64,000 nucleotides of DNA, from NCBI GenBank assembly GCA_004794655.1, contig SMMW01000153.1, positions 434,001 to 498,000 on the forward strand, given 5' to 3'. The first letter of the stretch is position 1; each line of letters begins with the position of its first letter. Source of the stretch: Marisa cornuarietis. Taxonomy: Eukaryota > Mollusca > Gastropoda > Architaenioglossa > Ampullariidae. The notes under the pieces were generated by a model. That model did no database searches, was not told where the DNA came from, and was given only the letters and a program-made list of their open reading frames with translations. A program made the translations under genes and the position numbers. Positions 34,913 to 47,700 of the stretch are shown here, in pieces.

Positions 34913-37131
34913 CAAAAGAAACAGCAAGAGAAGCTATAGAATGATGCAGCTTTCACTTCTGGTGGAGCAGACTAGCATAATTACACCAGCATGAGGTGAT
35001 GTGTATCATGTTTGCCTTCCCCATTTAAAAATCTATCAGGGTTAAGAGAAGCAGTCCTTGGAAATCTTGCACCCAACTCTGCAGTTTCTCGCAAAGGATG
35101 AGATGCTACAGCACAGAGGACGGCTGAAAGTAAATGTCTGATAGTACCACCAGGCTGTACACAAACTGAGACAAGGTGAAGGACATTCAGCTGCTAGGAC
35201 TACTTATGCCCCCTGTCTAGAAGACTGCCATGCCCTGAACTTGGATTTTCTCAGCCTCTCAACTCATATCAACGTGTCTGGACAACAAAGTTTTCTGCTG
35301 AAGGCCACAGGTGTGTGCTTAGCCACCATACACCAGCCTATACTCTGTTGATAACAAAAGATATACATTACAGCAAGAAACCGAGAAGCCTGCCATATCA
35401 CTCAACATAAAAGACATGAATACTGGAGGAGAAGTTAGTATCTTTCAAGAAGCGGGTGGAGAGCGTACCAACATAAAAGAAAGCATTAAGTGGGAGAAGT
35501 AACCGACTTGGCCAAAATAAATACACAAATAACAAATAACACAGGATGGACTTCCAAGCACAGACAAACCTTACTGTTTCCTTGTTTTGATGACAAGAAA
35601 AACATCTACCCTAAAAACCAGTTTCCTGGCTTAGATGGGGAAACAATACTCCTTACAGATATTACAGCCAGCACAGTGGTTTAAGTAGTCTGGTATCCAA
35701 TTTTTAAGCATCCAGGATAGTCAAAATCATATTTCAATTTTTGGTTGTAACCCACTTGGGGTTTTTGTTTTTTAAATGCTGTCAATCAACTTTTTATGAA
35801 CCCTACCCTTCCATTCACTCAACCTTTTAAACAGTATGCGCATAAAAGAAAATGTGAGTTAATTTTTTCTATTGCTTTCAACATACAACAAATTGAAATT
35901 CTGCCTGGATAGCTTCTGGATAACACATTAGCAAGGGAAAGGACGTGAGTGAAGAGGTCCCATAGCAAAGTTAAAGCTGGAAAGCCTACAATGCGCACAT
36001 TGGCCTTTCTTCATTACTGTACATGGCTACCAGCTGTGATGGTTATCACAGATTCTTAATTTATCATAGCCACTAAAATTAGCATTCCACAACAGCAGGC
36101 ATGCATTATGAGAAAAGAAAGAGACTACCTAAATGCAAAAGGCACCACTTATTAAACAGAATAATAAAATCCAGGAAAGTCTGACCACATCTTAACTTTA
36201 TGCCACTGCTTGTTGTCCCCCTTTCTTCCCACAAAGATACATGAAATAAAGAAATATATTTATACAATGCAGACCACAGTGTCAGCATAAATTTGCAAGT
36301 TCCTCCTTCTGTTGGAAACTTCAGACTTCCCTACCTCCCTGGAAGAGCAAATACATAAATCAACACATCCAACACATTGCAGCCAACACTAATCAAAGCA
36401 TGGGATTTTCAAGTTAAATGAAATATCACACTTGACACGCTGATAGAAATCAGTGTGTAGCTGATGTCAATGGTTTGGAGAATCACAAGAAACACCTGCT
36501 TCTGTAGGCACAATCTTCCATGACTGAACTGCACCCTCACTTTCTGCTGCCAAAGGCAATTTTCCTCTCTTGATGCAGCCATTGAAAACAAAGGAAAAAT
36601 AAAGTGCAGAGGTCTGTGTCTAAAGTACATTAGTTCATTTTTTTTTAATGCATTTCACCAATACCATGGGCAAAAGGGCTTATAGGTCGTTATACTAACC
36701 ACTGTATCATCCCTTCCTGTAAAGGCTTTCAAGGAATTTGGGGTCAGTTGGTTTTTTCTTGTTCTAATTTTATTATATCTAAAATTTTGTACAATCCTAC
36801 CTACACTAGCTGCAGAGGGAAAAGATTCAAGTTCTCTTGGCATTATGTTAATGATCCATGGCAATGCACATTTAATCCAAACATGTAGAACTATTCATTC
36901 CAAAGAGTTTCTGCAGCATTAGCTTGGATGCAAGTTCACCAGCTATAACCATGCTTTTCCCTCTACAAATGCAAAGTCTGAAGAAGCAGAGATGCTAGAC
37001 ATGAGTGTGTAGCCACTCAACTCTCACACATGTACAGGCGAGCTCAATGCAGTTTTCTCAAGAAAATTAAAGGCAAAACAAACTGATATTGCTTACACAC
37101 ACACACACACATGCACACACATACACACTAG

Positions 37132-37265
37132 TTAGCCCTGACCTGGCCTCTGAAGGATTATTTTTGCTTCTAGTAACAGGAAAAAAAACCTGCTTCTTGG
37201 ATTAACACCCAAACAGAAATGACCAGTATTCAAAAAGAAAACTGTGGTTCCTTCTCCAGAGTGTC
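37132..37265 (-). CDS. Possible alternative terminal exon of the NUFIP2-like gene
   Basis: Acceptor-like GTGACAGCAG precedes GA CAC TCT..., which is phase-compatible with the 33-nt mini-exon form and encodes GHSGEGTTVFFLNTGHF... for 44 residues to TAA. TTVFFLNTG loosely recalls the hydrophobic end IITYNEA of vertebrate NUFIP2. Speculative. Confidence 0.25.
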
Positions 37266-37901
37266 CTGCTGTCACATTAGAAACCACAGTAGGAAAAGAA
37301 GCTTGGCGCGTGATAAGTTGGCACAAACTATTCACTGCAGTACACCAGCACAGCCTTGGGATCTAAAACCAAAGAAGAATAATCATAGAAAGTATGAAGC
37401 TATTAAAAATGAGCTTATGACAACAACTTTCACACCCTTCTTCTGCACTTAAAAAAATAAACAAGACAAATTTTCTTAATTATCATCTCTTCAATGTGTC
37501 TACTGTTTTGCATGATTTCTCCAAGAAACTGCAAAGTTTTTTTCACTTTAAAAAATACCATTTATAATTTAGATGAATTGCGCTCACCAGGTCTAATTAT
37601 GTAGTTCCGGTTTACAACAGTCTCTTACTCTCAAAGTGAAACACATAGTTGTATGTCCAATAATTACATCCACATTTAATTGTTTTTTAATATTCATGTT
37701 CCTCTAGCCTAACTCATTCCATTTAATTACACAATACAGTAAGGTTGCTTAAGGCGAAGGAGCAATGTATTTTTTCACTTCTTTTGTGACAGCATGACCC
37801 AAAATAAAACACAATAATGAAAGCAAATTTAAAAAAAACAAAAACACAACAAATTATGAAAAAACTTTCTTTTTATATATAAAAGTCAAGACAAATAAAT
37901 A

Positions 37902-37939
37902 CTAACCTTTCTCTTTAAGTTTCAATATTTTCTCCCATT
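37902..37939 (-). CDS. C-terminal mini-exon of the NUFIP2-like gene
   Basis: Acceptor TTGTACCTTTCAG, then codons giving EWEKILKLKEKG and TAG at 37902-37904. Joined to the preceding exon it reads SFNFVDAASYFQKEWEKIL, continuing the conserved helix. A possible donor AAAG|GTTAGT inside it (exon 37907-37939, 33 nt) would skip the stop and could splice to 37265-37132 (GHSGEGTTVFFLNTG...), giving a longer tail. Confidence 0.7.
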
Positions 37940-40900
37940 CTGAAAGGTACAAGATAAAACTGCTTTTAGATGAGCAACATCTATATAAACTCATTCATCA
38001 CACTTTATCACAGATAACAGACAAAAAATTTATGAACTGCAAATTTTAAATTAATAATGGAACATCAGGCATGTTAAAAAAAGGTGGTTTAAAATGTCAG
38101 TGTTCCACTGACTAGTGCCTGCAGAGTGAATCAGGCATCCATTTTGGTGCTTCAATGCAGCTGTTTTTTTTTTTTTAAACAGCAGCTGGATTAAGTCAAC
38201 TTTAATCCTGCAAGCTCCTTAAAGGCTAAGAATACTAACTGCATTTCTCCATAACCCACCTTACACATACATGTACTCTGATATACAATTTTATTTTATG
38301 CATTTAAAATAATACAGTGAAAAAAACTCATGTGTAACACATTTAAAACTCCTTACATTCTTTTTCCACCACAACCTTACCCCATCCCATATTGGTCTGA
38401 AAATGGAGAGGACAGATGTACAGATATACAGTGGACAAAAGGTTGGAAAGGGATATATGTAGACTTACAAGTACTCCTTTGATAAAAAATAGTTACTACT
38501 GACTAGGATACCTTACATTGAATTACTGAAAGATTATATGCTGCATACACTTCACAAAGTGGATGGCAATTCTGAATGACTCGTTTTTTACTGGGTTACA
38601 CACAAATTTTCCAGGAGGAGGAATTTGGTGTTTTATGCCGAGGCAGCAACTAAGGATATATCATGGCAAAGCAGCCAGCCCTGTAAAACAGTTGCCACAT
38701 GCAAAGAAAGAACAGCATCCCCAAGATCCGAATCCAGGCTGCCTATACAAATACTGCAGCACTGCAAGCTGGAAATAGTATGCAGTCACATACTTTAATA
38801 CTTTAGTGGGAGCCATAATGTTTAAGTTAATCCCCCTTATCTTTTAGCTGGTGTTCAATTTATGTTCAGGGAGTTGTGCTATCACAAATTATAACATTTT
38901 ATCAGGTTTTCATTGGCTGTAATTTTTTTTAAATGTCATCATGGCCTGGGAATCCTCATTGTCTGCTTGAATGCAGATCTTGATCTCCACCAATGCAAAA
39001 GATTTCATAACAAAGGTTGGAAAAGAACCCCACTAGGAATAGAGAACCCATCACATACGGTCCAGGCCATAAAATGCTTACCTTTCTGAAAATAACTTGC
39101 AGCATCAACGAAGTTGAAGGAACTACTAGACTCTTGAGCTTTGCACATAAAGAAAGAGCTTTCTCGAACTTTTCCTGGGAAATGCACTTGTGAGACTTCC
39201 TTGAGACCCTCCCCATAACGAAAAGTCACACAACCTTCAGGTGGAGCAGTTCTAGGCTTGGCTAGCACTGATTCATTCAACACTGGCATTTCTGGAGGTA
39301 CTGGGCTGTTATCAACTTCAGGGTTTATCAAGGCTGTAGCTTCTGATTCCCCAGATTGTGATAAAGTACTCTTCACTCTCGATGCATTATCATCACCTGT
39401 AATAAATGAGGTCTGAAAGGACGATGCAGCTGGAGACGAAGTTGAATGCTCTGCCGCTGCAATGACCTCTGTACACTGCCAAACCACTAAGCCATTGAGC
39501 CCCGGTATGTGTGGACCCTTTGCTGGCTTTGTTGAAGACCTATTAATGTCATCTGCAGAAGACACTGTTCCTGCAGTGGAAGCCAGGCTCAGGGAGGTTG
39601 GGAGACATTCCTCACTGGCACTTGGCACTTTGTCTTTGGCAGCAGATGTACTCACCACAAATGAGTTATCATAAGCATCTGACACATCTCCTACCAACAG
39701 GGACGAACTACTGCTGAATGATGGAACAGATGCTGAGCCACTTGAAGAATCTGGCATGGACTGCTGGATAATGTTGGATGGAACTAAGCTGATGTCAAAG
39801 CCAAATGAAATGCCTAAGTTAGTTGGGTTGAGAAACCTCTTGTCAAGAAAAACTACGGAATTCTTGCTTTTCCGCCCATTGTTCACACCCTTGCCCATAG
39901 GCACTGCAGCTCTAACTGGCAAGTCACACTGCAGTGAAGGAACAGATGATGAATCTTGAGATCTAGGGTCAGGAACCTGCTGCTGACACTTGGTTTGAGC
40001 AGTAGATGGCCCAGTCGTAACAACAGTGGCGCCGGCAGCACTGTTGGTGATGGAGGTGGTAGCAGAGTTGGATTGTGGGGTGATGGCCTGACTAACAGTG
40101 CTTACAGCAGTCTGCTGTGCTACATCCCCAACTGGAATGGTGCTCATTCTACTGACCAAGGAGCTTGCTCCTACCTTGTCTTCAGCGACCAGTGCTACTG
40201 TGTGGGAAGCCAGGGTGGTAGGAGGTACAAACACATCACCAGCTGGATCGGAGCCAACTTCGCTCCCACCCTGTGCTGAGTCTACATCTGACAAAGCGCT
40301 GGCCGCATCCATGAAACTGCTAGATGAGGCAGTCTCATGGACACCACTCTTGCTACCTGGAAGCAGGCATATTCTTGCATTTCTATCTGGTGAATTCCCT
40401 GAGTCACGAGGTAAAAGCTCCTGACTTCCACTTTTGGGCCGTGAGCCTTGTAAATCACTACCTGCAGCCACTTTTGAACAGTCTTCAGGGGATGAGCCTA
40501 TAGAATGGCGTCGTTCTTGCAAGTTACCCTTCCACACTACAGGGCTATGCCACTCACCGCTTCCTCCACCTTCAGTACTAGAAGAAACACTCTCAGCTTT
40601 AGAGGAATCTACACTGGGTCGAGGAGTGGCAGCCTTTGAAGCATATGACACAGGGTATGCAAGAATGCGGCCACAGGCACTCCCCTTAGAAGCTGGTAAG
40701 GATTTCACAGATTCTCGGTCACTCTCATAACCAAGAAGCTGACCAGTGTCCAAGGACAGGTCCTCCAGAGAACGTCGCCTATGCTCCTTGATATGCAAAC
40801 CAACTTTAGGTCCAGTTTTTGCACTCTTACGCAGCACTGGAAATGCAGAAGGGCTGAGGTCACAAGATGGATCTGAAGGTTCTCTGACTGCTATAATTGG

Positions 40901-42480
40901 ATATGGATATGGAGGAGGGGTGCAGGATCTTGCTTTGGGAAACTGCGAGCGATTATGAATTTCCCGTGACCCACTTCTTGTGTTAGGAGTGATGGCCACA
41001 AAATAAGGTGTTTGCTGACTCTCTCGTGACTGGTACATGCTGCTGCTCTGTCCCTGACCTTGGAAAGGTGAACGTTTCTTTTTCTTGCCACTGACTACAG
41101 TAAATTCTTGTTCTTTGTGAGGCAGATCCACGTCAGTAAAAATGAAGGACTCTCCATCCATATCCAGTGAATCAGTATCATGCTTAAGTGCAACAGCTAC
41201 AACAGGGAGCACATTCTGAGCAGTTTTTGTTTTGCAAGCCTCTTTGTCTTCCTTGACTTCTTTGCCTTCTGAAGTGGCAAGCTTACTAATCATAGACTCT
41301 GATACAATCTCATACCTGCTTTCACTCTTGTTCAACACTTTTGTCTTTGCTTTCTTATTTGAGTTGTCTGTTGAATGAACACTTGAGCCATCACTTCGGA
41401 TACTGTCTTTAGGTACAGATTTGAGTTTTGTTCTGTCTTTAGAGTCTTTTGATATAGAAATAAGCTCCTGTTTATTAACTGGACAGCTCTTGATGGAATT
41501 ATTCAGTGCATGATTCTTATGGTTCTTAATGTCATCTACTTTGGCATCATCAATGGCTGTTTTAGGAATCAGGGCAGCTGTAGTACCGACTTGTTTCTTT
41601 GATAAATGGTTGTTTTTTATGGCACCTACAGCTGACTCCACTGTTCCAGCATCAATACTGTCTTGTGAAATGAATCCACCTTGGTCCCTAGGTTTTTCTG
41701 ATGTGGAAGAATTGCCCATCTCTCCGGCTACCTCTTCAGCATCTGAGCTAGCTTCCCTTATCGATTCTGAGTCACCACAATGGCCGTCAACTGATGCAGT
41801 AAGAATGCTTGCATCCGAGGCACATGGTTCAGATGAATTTCCAGAAGATGAGCTTAAGCCATTCTTACTTTCTGAAAAAGTAACACTGGTGTCTTGGTTC
41901 TCACTTGGCCTGGATGTCACTGACTGTTTTATCTTACTGCGATCTTTCTTGTTTTTTGGACCTTTTCCTGAATTGAAGGCTATGGTGCCAGTGGAGGAAG
42001 AAGACGAAATGTTTGCGATACCTACTGCACCACTGTCACCTTGGCTGAGTTTCTTCAGTTCTTTGGGGCTGATACTTTTGGTAATATACTTGACAAGGCT
42101 GTCCAAGCCTAATTTGTCACCCACGTAACCTGGATAGCTCTCTGGGCGAACAGTCACCTCTGTCTTGCGTGGCTTTTTGTGGCTCTTGCGGCCTGTCCGT
42201 TCAGATGAAATGCTGTTGCTGCCGGCAGAGCCAGTGCCATCTTCAGATTTGGCCTTTCCCGGAGCGTCAGTATGACTGGAGCCTCCCCCACTACTGCAAC
42301 GGTCATGCTGATTGGGAATGCTGTACAACTGGTGGGGCACACGAACTCCTGAGGTGACTTCATTGCTCTGTTGCCTTTCTCTCATCTGAGTGTTATGCTT
42401 AGTGTCGAGGGGGTTGCCATTCTCATCTACATTCATCGAAGGCTTGACACCACGACCAGTACCGTCTCGAACTGTATCAT
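37902..42480 (-). CDS. NUFIP2-like protein, main coding exon plus C-terminal mini-exon (part of a larger minus-strand gene)
   Basis: Vertebrate NUFIP2 (82-FIP) is an RNA-binding FMRP partner and Roquin cofactor found in the cytoplasm and stress granules. Here 39082-42480 and 37902-37939 join in phase 1 (donor AAAG|GTAAGC, acceptor CTTTCAG). The protein is long, Ser/Thr/Lys-rich and probably disordered. Visible motifs counted from the Met at 42436: YPGYVGDKLGLDSLVKYI (about 101-118), EQEFTVVSGKKKKRS (about 450-465), SAFPVL, VSYASKA, KNSVVFLDKRFLNP, and C-terminal SFNFVDAASYFQKEWEKIL. The last aligns with my memory of the human NUFIP2 C-terminus (FDLRAAIVYHTKEMESIWNL) at F, A, Y, KE, E, I and L, and VSYASK and VVFLDK have counterparts there. 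The upstream exon at 63719-64000 joins in the same phase. It could instead be another Ser-rich family. Confidence 0.6.
37940..39081 (-). other. Intron of the NUFIP2-like gene
   Basis: GT-AG intron on the minus strand. It carries a SINE copy at 38612-38765 and is otherwise AT-rich. Confidence 0.75.
38612..38765 (-). mobile_element. SINE family copy
   Basis: The minus strand reads GCATGTGGCAACTGTTTTAC, AGGGCTGGCTGCTTTGCCAT, GATATATCCTTAGTTGCTGC, collinear with the SINE at 13086. Includes a GGATTCGGATCTTGG box B-like segment upstream. Confidence 0.72.
39082..42480 (-). CDS. Large coding exon of the NUFIP2-like gene (3399 nt)
   Basis: Open throughout. Acceptor CTGTTTTCAG at its 5' end (plus-strand 42481-42490). 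It enters with two bases completing a codon (phase 1) and leaves with one base. The Met at 42436 could serve as start for transcripts with a non-coding first exon, but 15 codons upstream of it are also open and in phase with exon 63719. Its length and even composition make it certainly coding; the family name is less certain. Confidence 0.92.
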
Positions 42481-43133
42481 CTGAAAACAGCAGATTTATG
42501 GTTTAGTAAGAAAAAAGGCGTTTCTTTTAAAAAGATTTAATATAGTGATTAAATCATGTTCCATATCTACAGGTCAATTTTCATGTTCAGATGATCTAAA
42601 ATGGTTAATTCTATTTTATCGTTCCATCCAATTCATTATGTGAGCAGACATTTCCACAATATTTGTCACACAAAACTTCCTCAAATCACATGAAAAAGTT
42701 GAAAGGCACAGAGGGATACTTGAAAATTTTTGAAATTTCTGTGTGCTTTATGCATTCATAACCTAAGTACTCCTGCAGTCTAAAAAAGTTTTTGGAAATT
42801 AAAAATTACAGTTATGCAACACCTACTGACATAGTTCTGAGAAATCTGTCATATAGCAATTTCTTTGTTGGACAAACATTACAGTGAACATGTACACAGG
42901 CAGGTGTTGACTGAGCCGTTATGCTGTGCATAACTGTACTTAGAAATAGAATGGCTGCGCACTATACTGATAACAGTTACTAAAAATTTTTATGCTTGGA
43001 AATGTTGCGTTTTGACGCATGCATCTCTCAAGGTGGTAGAAATTGACAAATGAGGGAATAAGTTTAAAAAAAAAAGACTAATGCTTAAGAAAAGTCTAAG
43101 CAGTGAAAAGTCTCACCATCAACAAGTTAACGT

Positions 43134-43395
43134 TTAACCCGCTTAGCCCGTAGCGCCAGTTTACTGGCTTACCCGGCAGAGCGTGATGAGCCACGATAGT
43201 GGCTCTGCTCCATGATCGTGATTTTCTCTTTGCACGATTGTGGCCCTACCGGCAGAACACAATGAGCAACGATATGCTTACTATTGTGGCTCGTGCTCCA
43301 CGAGCCTGGCTCTGCAGTTTCACTATCGTCTTCAAAATCGTGAAGCCCATGTTTTTGAACATAGAAATATTTTTATCCTGGGCTAAGCAGGTTAA
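43134..43395. mobile_element. Complete MITE with 16-bp TIRs at TTAA (piggyBac-like)
   Basis: The left end TTAACCCGCTTAGCCC (43134-43149) and right end GGGCTAAGCAGGTTAA (43380-43395) are inverted repeats matching at 15 of 16 positions. The outer TTAA with CCY inside is the target-site and terminus signature of piggyBac-type elements. 262 bp, non-coding, with an internal palindrome AGCCACGATAGTGGCT near 43190. Related to the copies at 1857, 11870 and 24255. Superfamily assignment is inference from the termini. Confidence 0.78.
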
Positions 43396-44394
43396 GGCCA
43401 TTCTTAACCAGCCAAACATGGACAAACATTTGACAAACTTTTACAAAGTTTTGCAAAAACATTTGCCCAACTTGGTGAGGCTCACTCATATTTAGCCAGT
43501 TAAATGCACACATACTGCCAAATATCCGAGTATGGCATATTTTTTACATGATGGCCATACAAAATATTTCCTAAGAATTATTAGATAACTGAGGATGTAT
43601 CCAGTTAAGAAGTTATTTCGAGTACAAGATAACCGCAGTTCATGTTATGACTAGCTTACAGCAGTTTTTTTTTTAAAGTTCTGATGCTCATATAATACTG
43701 CAGCACTTCATACTAGGACCATTTTCACAGATGTTTTCATCATCTAGGTTACATGTATGCAATTATTTTGAGTGCACCTTTTTGCAGATGATATGTTAAG
43801 TGAAATCAATTTATGGAACACTTGATGTCCTTGAGTAAAATGAAGTCATATGAAGTACAGCATTTTCTACAATGTGAGCAAAGCAAATAATGGTAGCTTT
43901 TATCTAGTTAAAAGATGTACAAGCACTTCAATGTTGAAATAAAAGCACAATTGCTATGAATGTTATCTCACCACCATGACTGTCATGTGACTCATACATC
44001 AACTCCATGTCAGGTGACCTGAGCTTTGCTTTTATCAGTTTCTTTCTGGGTCGTGCAGAGCACACACTATTCTATAAAACAGTTTCCTAAGCTATCACCC
44101 ACTCGCACCACCACCAAAAACTAAAAGAAAAAAACCCTGAAAAAAAAATGGAGCTAGTAGGATTAGCAAGCTCTTTCTGGTTTTAAAAACAAATCTATAT
44201 TCAACAGAAAAAAGTGTCTGTAACACCTCTATTTTCTAAATATATATCTTCACTTATTCTCAGTTTTACACAGTAAACAGTTTATCAAAAACTTTATTTA
44301 CAAGATCGTTAATGCTGATGAACAAGCTCTACTTACAGATGTTCACACCCAATCAAGACTGTCAAAGCTTATTCACTGCCCTCTCCCTGCGTGA

Positions 44395-44772
44395 CTTCAC
44401 ATGTACACACACACTATTGTAAGTACATGCATGCTGCTCACATGTACACATACACTATTACATAATCATGCATGATCACATGCCCATATAAAATATTGTA
44501 TATATGCACATGCATGATCTCATGTACACATACACAACAGTATGTGCATGCTCACATGGACACACACAATATGCATGCTAACATGTACACATACACTATT
44601 GCATGTATCTGTATGCTCACATGAATATAAAACACTATTGTATGTTGTTCTCACATGTACACATTCACTATTACAAGCATCTGCATGTTCACATGTACAC
44701 ATATACTATCATATCTTCATGCTCACATGTAGACATACACTACTTTATGTAAGTACATGCATGCTCACACAG
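44395..44772. repeat. Minisatellite, about 45-bp unit
   Basis: About eight imperfect copies of a unit containing CATGCTCACATGTACACATA then CACTATT. The open frames on both strands here are a by-product of the repeat and are not genes. Confidence 0.85.
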
Positions 44773-47700
44773 AGGATCTTCAGAACTGTTTTTATCACTT
44801 CACCATGCACATTTTAATGATTGTGTAACATTCTAAAGTTATTAAAGTCTAGTGTTTTAAGGAATCTTAAAAAGCTTGTTTTGGGGATGAGGGTAAGTTG
44901 GAAATAATTTTTCACTTATATTCAATACCATTTGAAGCTACCAAATGTTTTTAAAACCAAAATTTCTATTAAAAAAAAAATTTTCTTGTGTGACACAAAA
45001 TTTGGTTATTTTTTAATACTAGAAGAAAAAATGTGGATGAGTTAAGCCCAAGATGTCCTACACTGTTCTGCACAATTTCATTCATTCAAGTCATTCTGCA
45101 ATTGTAGGGTTAACTGGTACTATGATGTTATCACTGATAAATACTAAATGTCAACATCGAGACTAAAAATGTGCATTTCACAAACTAGAATTTAAAACAA
45201 ATGCCACAAGTGACTGCAGCAACAGATAGGATATTAACCGTAAAAATCTTTCCATAATCTTGCAGTGTTTTCTGAAGTCTGTTCGCCAAGTGACAGTGGA
45301 CCAAGACTTGCCTATTTGCATGGCATGTAAATCCTCACAGAATATCTCGGCCATGTACATACCCCTGCTCCCTTGCACTCGCGCCACGTCATCGCGGAAT
45401 GTACATATTTGTGAATCAGTCTACGTCCATAGAAGACTGGACTCCCTGGAAAATGTCCCCCCTCCTTTTGTTCTGCTTGGCACAGAAACTACTACTCTGG
45501 AGGGAAGGGGAAGGGGGACTGCACGATGGAAGTTACCTGCATTCTCCAAGCGACGCGAGATGCTCTGACGAGAACCACACACAATGTGTCAAAGCAAGCG
45601 CGCAGTTCACACACGTGTCGACATACCTTGCCTCAGCACCCCCCTCCCCGTCCCCTATCTGGCACGTCATCAACACATGGAGGTGAGCTGACAGCAAATG
45701 GTGTCGGCCTCCCCGCTCTACTGTGTGCATGGTGCTCGGGGCCACCCTATCGAACTAGGGCAAAAACGAGGATGGTTGTTGACGACTTCTGTGTGCTGAT
45801 TCACCTTCTTCAAGAATAGGATTCAAAAACGGACCTTTCGCAACATCTTCCCCAGCTAAGCTTACGTGTCCGCTGTATGTACAAGGACGACGACCCTCCC
45901 AACGTGCCTTAGGCTCTTATTTAAAAAAATATATATATAGCTATATCCTTGCGAGCCAACGTGTCGGCAACGGCTACTGTTTTGTAGACACTACAGCTGC
46001 GAAAAGGAATATATTATATTAACATAAGCTTTGTCAGAAACTCTAAAACGTACCTAATCACTCAACTGACTCGACAAAAGTGTTGGGTAACAGAATGTGC
46101 GACAGCGTTTACCCCCCTCCCCCATCCACTCCAAATGCTTGCCGAGGGCCAAAACTTGTGTTGGTTTACCCTGACAGAACGATACGCGGTGAAGAGCAGA
46201 TTTCACGCACAAAGTGCGCAGAATGCGTTTGCATCTCTGTGGCATCTGGACAATGTACATTTCCACGAACAAAGCGAACAAAAATGTAGGCTTATGACCA
46301 CTGATGGTCTGTTCACAGCAGGACTTGCGTCAAACACAGGTCTTGATTCGTCAAGTGCTTTGGCGTAAACATGGTGTTTATCACGCACAAGTCTGCAGGT
46401 AAAAATGTTATGGTCCTCCGCCCAGTATATAGCTTTCGCCCACTTCAGTTTCAACGTCTTGTTTTCTCGCTCCTCTCCTTTCGCTCTCGTCACAAGATCG
46501 TTAAACCCTTGTTACATACAAGAGAATAACTGCTTGAACAAGACAGGGAAACCAAATCTGTACAATGTTACAGTTACTGGATTACTAGATAAAGATCGTC
46601 GACTCGATGTCTGCAAACCAAAGACAGACTGCTCAGCTGGGCAAAGAAAGAACTTCACTAAAAAAAAAATTAAAAAAAATGTTCACTGACCTGTCGTTTA
46701 AGAGTTCTTGGAGTTGAATAGTTGATGGCATTTAGCTGACATTACACGCAGCATCCTCCCCATACACTGTATACTTGTCCTATGCGTGCGCATGTTTATG
46801 TGTGTGGGTGGGGTATACATCCGTCAATGAAAAACGGGGAGGGAGAGAAGAGGACACGAAAAGACGCTGGTAATAAAGACCAGAAAAACAACTTGGTGGA
46901 GTTAGGACGTGCGGGTCCTCGCAAACGTATGGGCCCCGACTACGGGAACACGTGTCATCGATTATACAACAGTAATTTTCTCACTCCGCCCAGATTGAAT
47001 AGCCAGTGGCAAGGGACGGTGGGCAAAGTCTATTTTCCCTATTTGACAGAACAGAACGTGTCCCATTTATGAAGCTGACAAGGGGACCGACCACACGCAT
47101 GCTCCGGAAGTTATATGACGCGCACACCATCTAATGGAGCGGCGCGACAGCATCTCAACTGCACAAACGACACAGTTGATGGACACGCGCTATGCTGCCG
47201 TACTGCGCTCGTTCAGACCTGCTACACCAGCATGCACCGCCAAGACTCTTGTGGGGGGTGGGGGAAGCGAAGGGGAGATAGGAGTGAAATCAGAATGTAA
47301 TTTAAGTGAAATGCAAGCCATGAATGACTTGCAAATGCCACGAAGTAAAAAGTCCGTTTCTACTATGTTTTTGCGAGTCTCTAACACGGTTCTTTATTAT
47401 TAACTACTTTTCCATTAGAAAGCAAACGCGATCCAGAAGGGATAAGCGGTAACCCGCAGAACCGCGGCCTTGGGAGGGTGTTTAGAAAATACAGCCGCGT
47501 CCTCAAGACAAGCGGCCGGTCGATGGCCGATCGAACTGACGCGCAGGACTCGGGCGACAAACGCTGGAAAACAAACCGGGGGCTTCGTAGGCCACGGTCG
47601 ATACGGGTGTGCTAGGCTTCGCTGATGGCGAGCGCACCGTTCTCATGCGAGATCCCGCGTGCTTCTCTCAAATTCTTGTGCTCCATCTGTTTTGCCTCCA

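Larger units (their letters stand above)
25632..37901 (-). other. Probable long 3' UTR of the NUFIP2-like gene
   Basis: Twelve kilobases without any convincing coding exon. The minus strand is U-rich with homopolymer tracts, as in extended 3' UTRs. Contains a LINE fragment (about 28255-28400), a SINE fragment (34858-34912), a short CA microsatellite (about 37096-37112) and a possible alternative terminal exon (37132-37265). Transcription of the whole stretch is inference. Confidence 0.4.

Noticed and set aside
44520..44817. Open frames on both strands rich in Cys, Thr and His
   Set aside because: By-product of the minisatellite unit.
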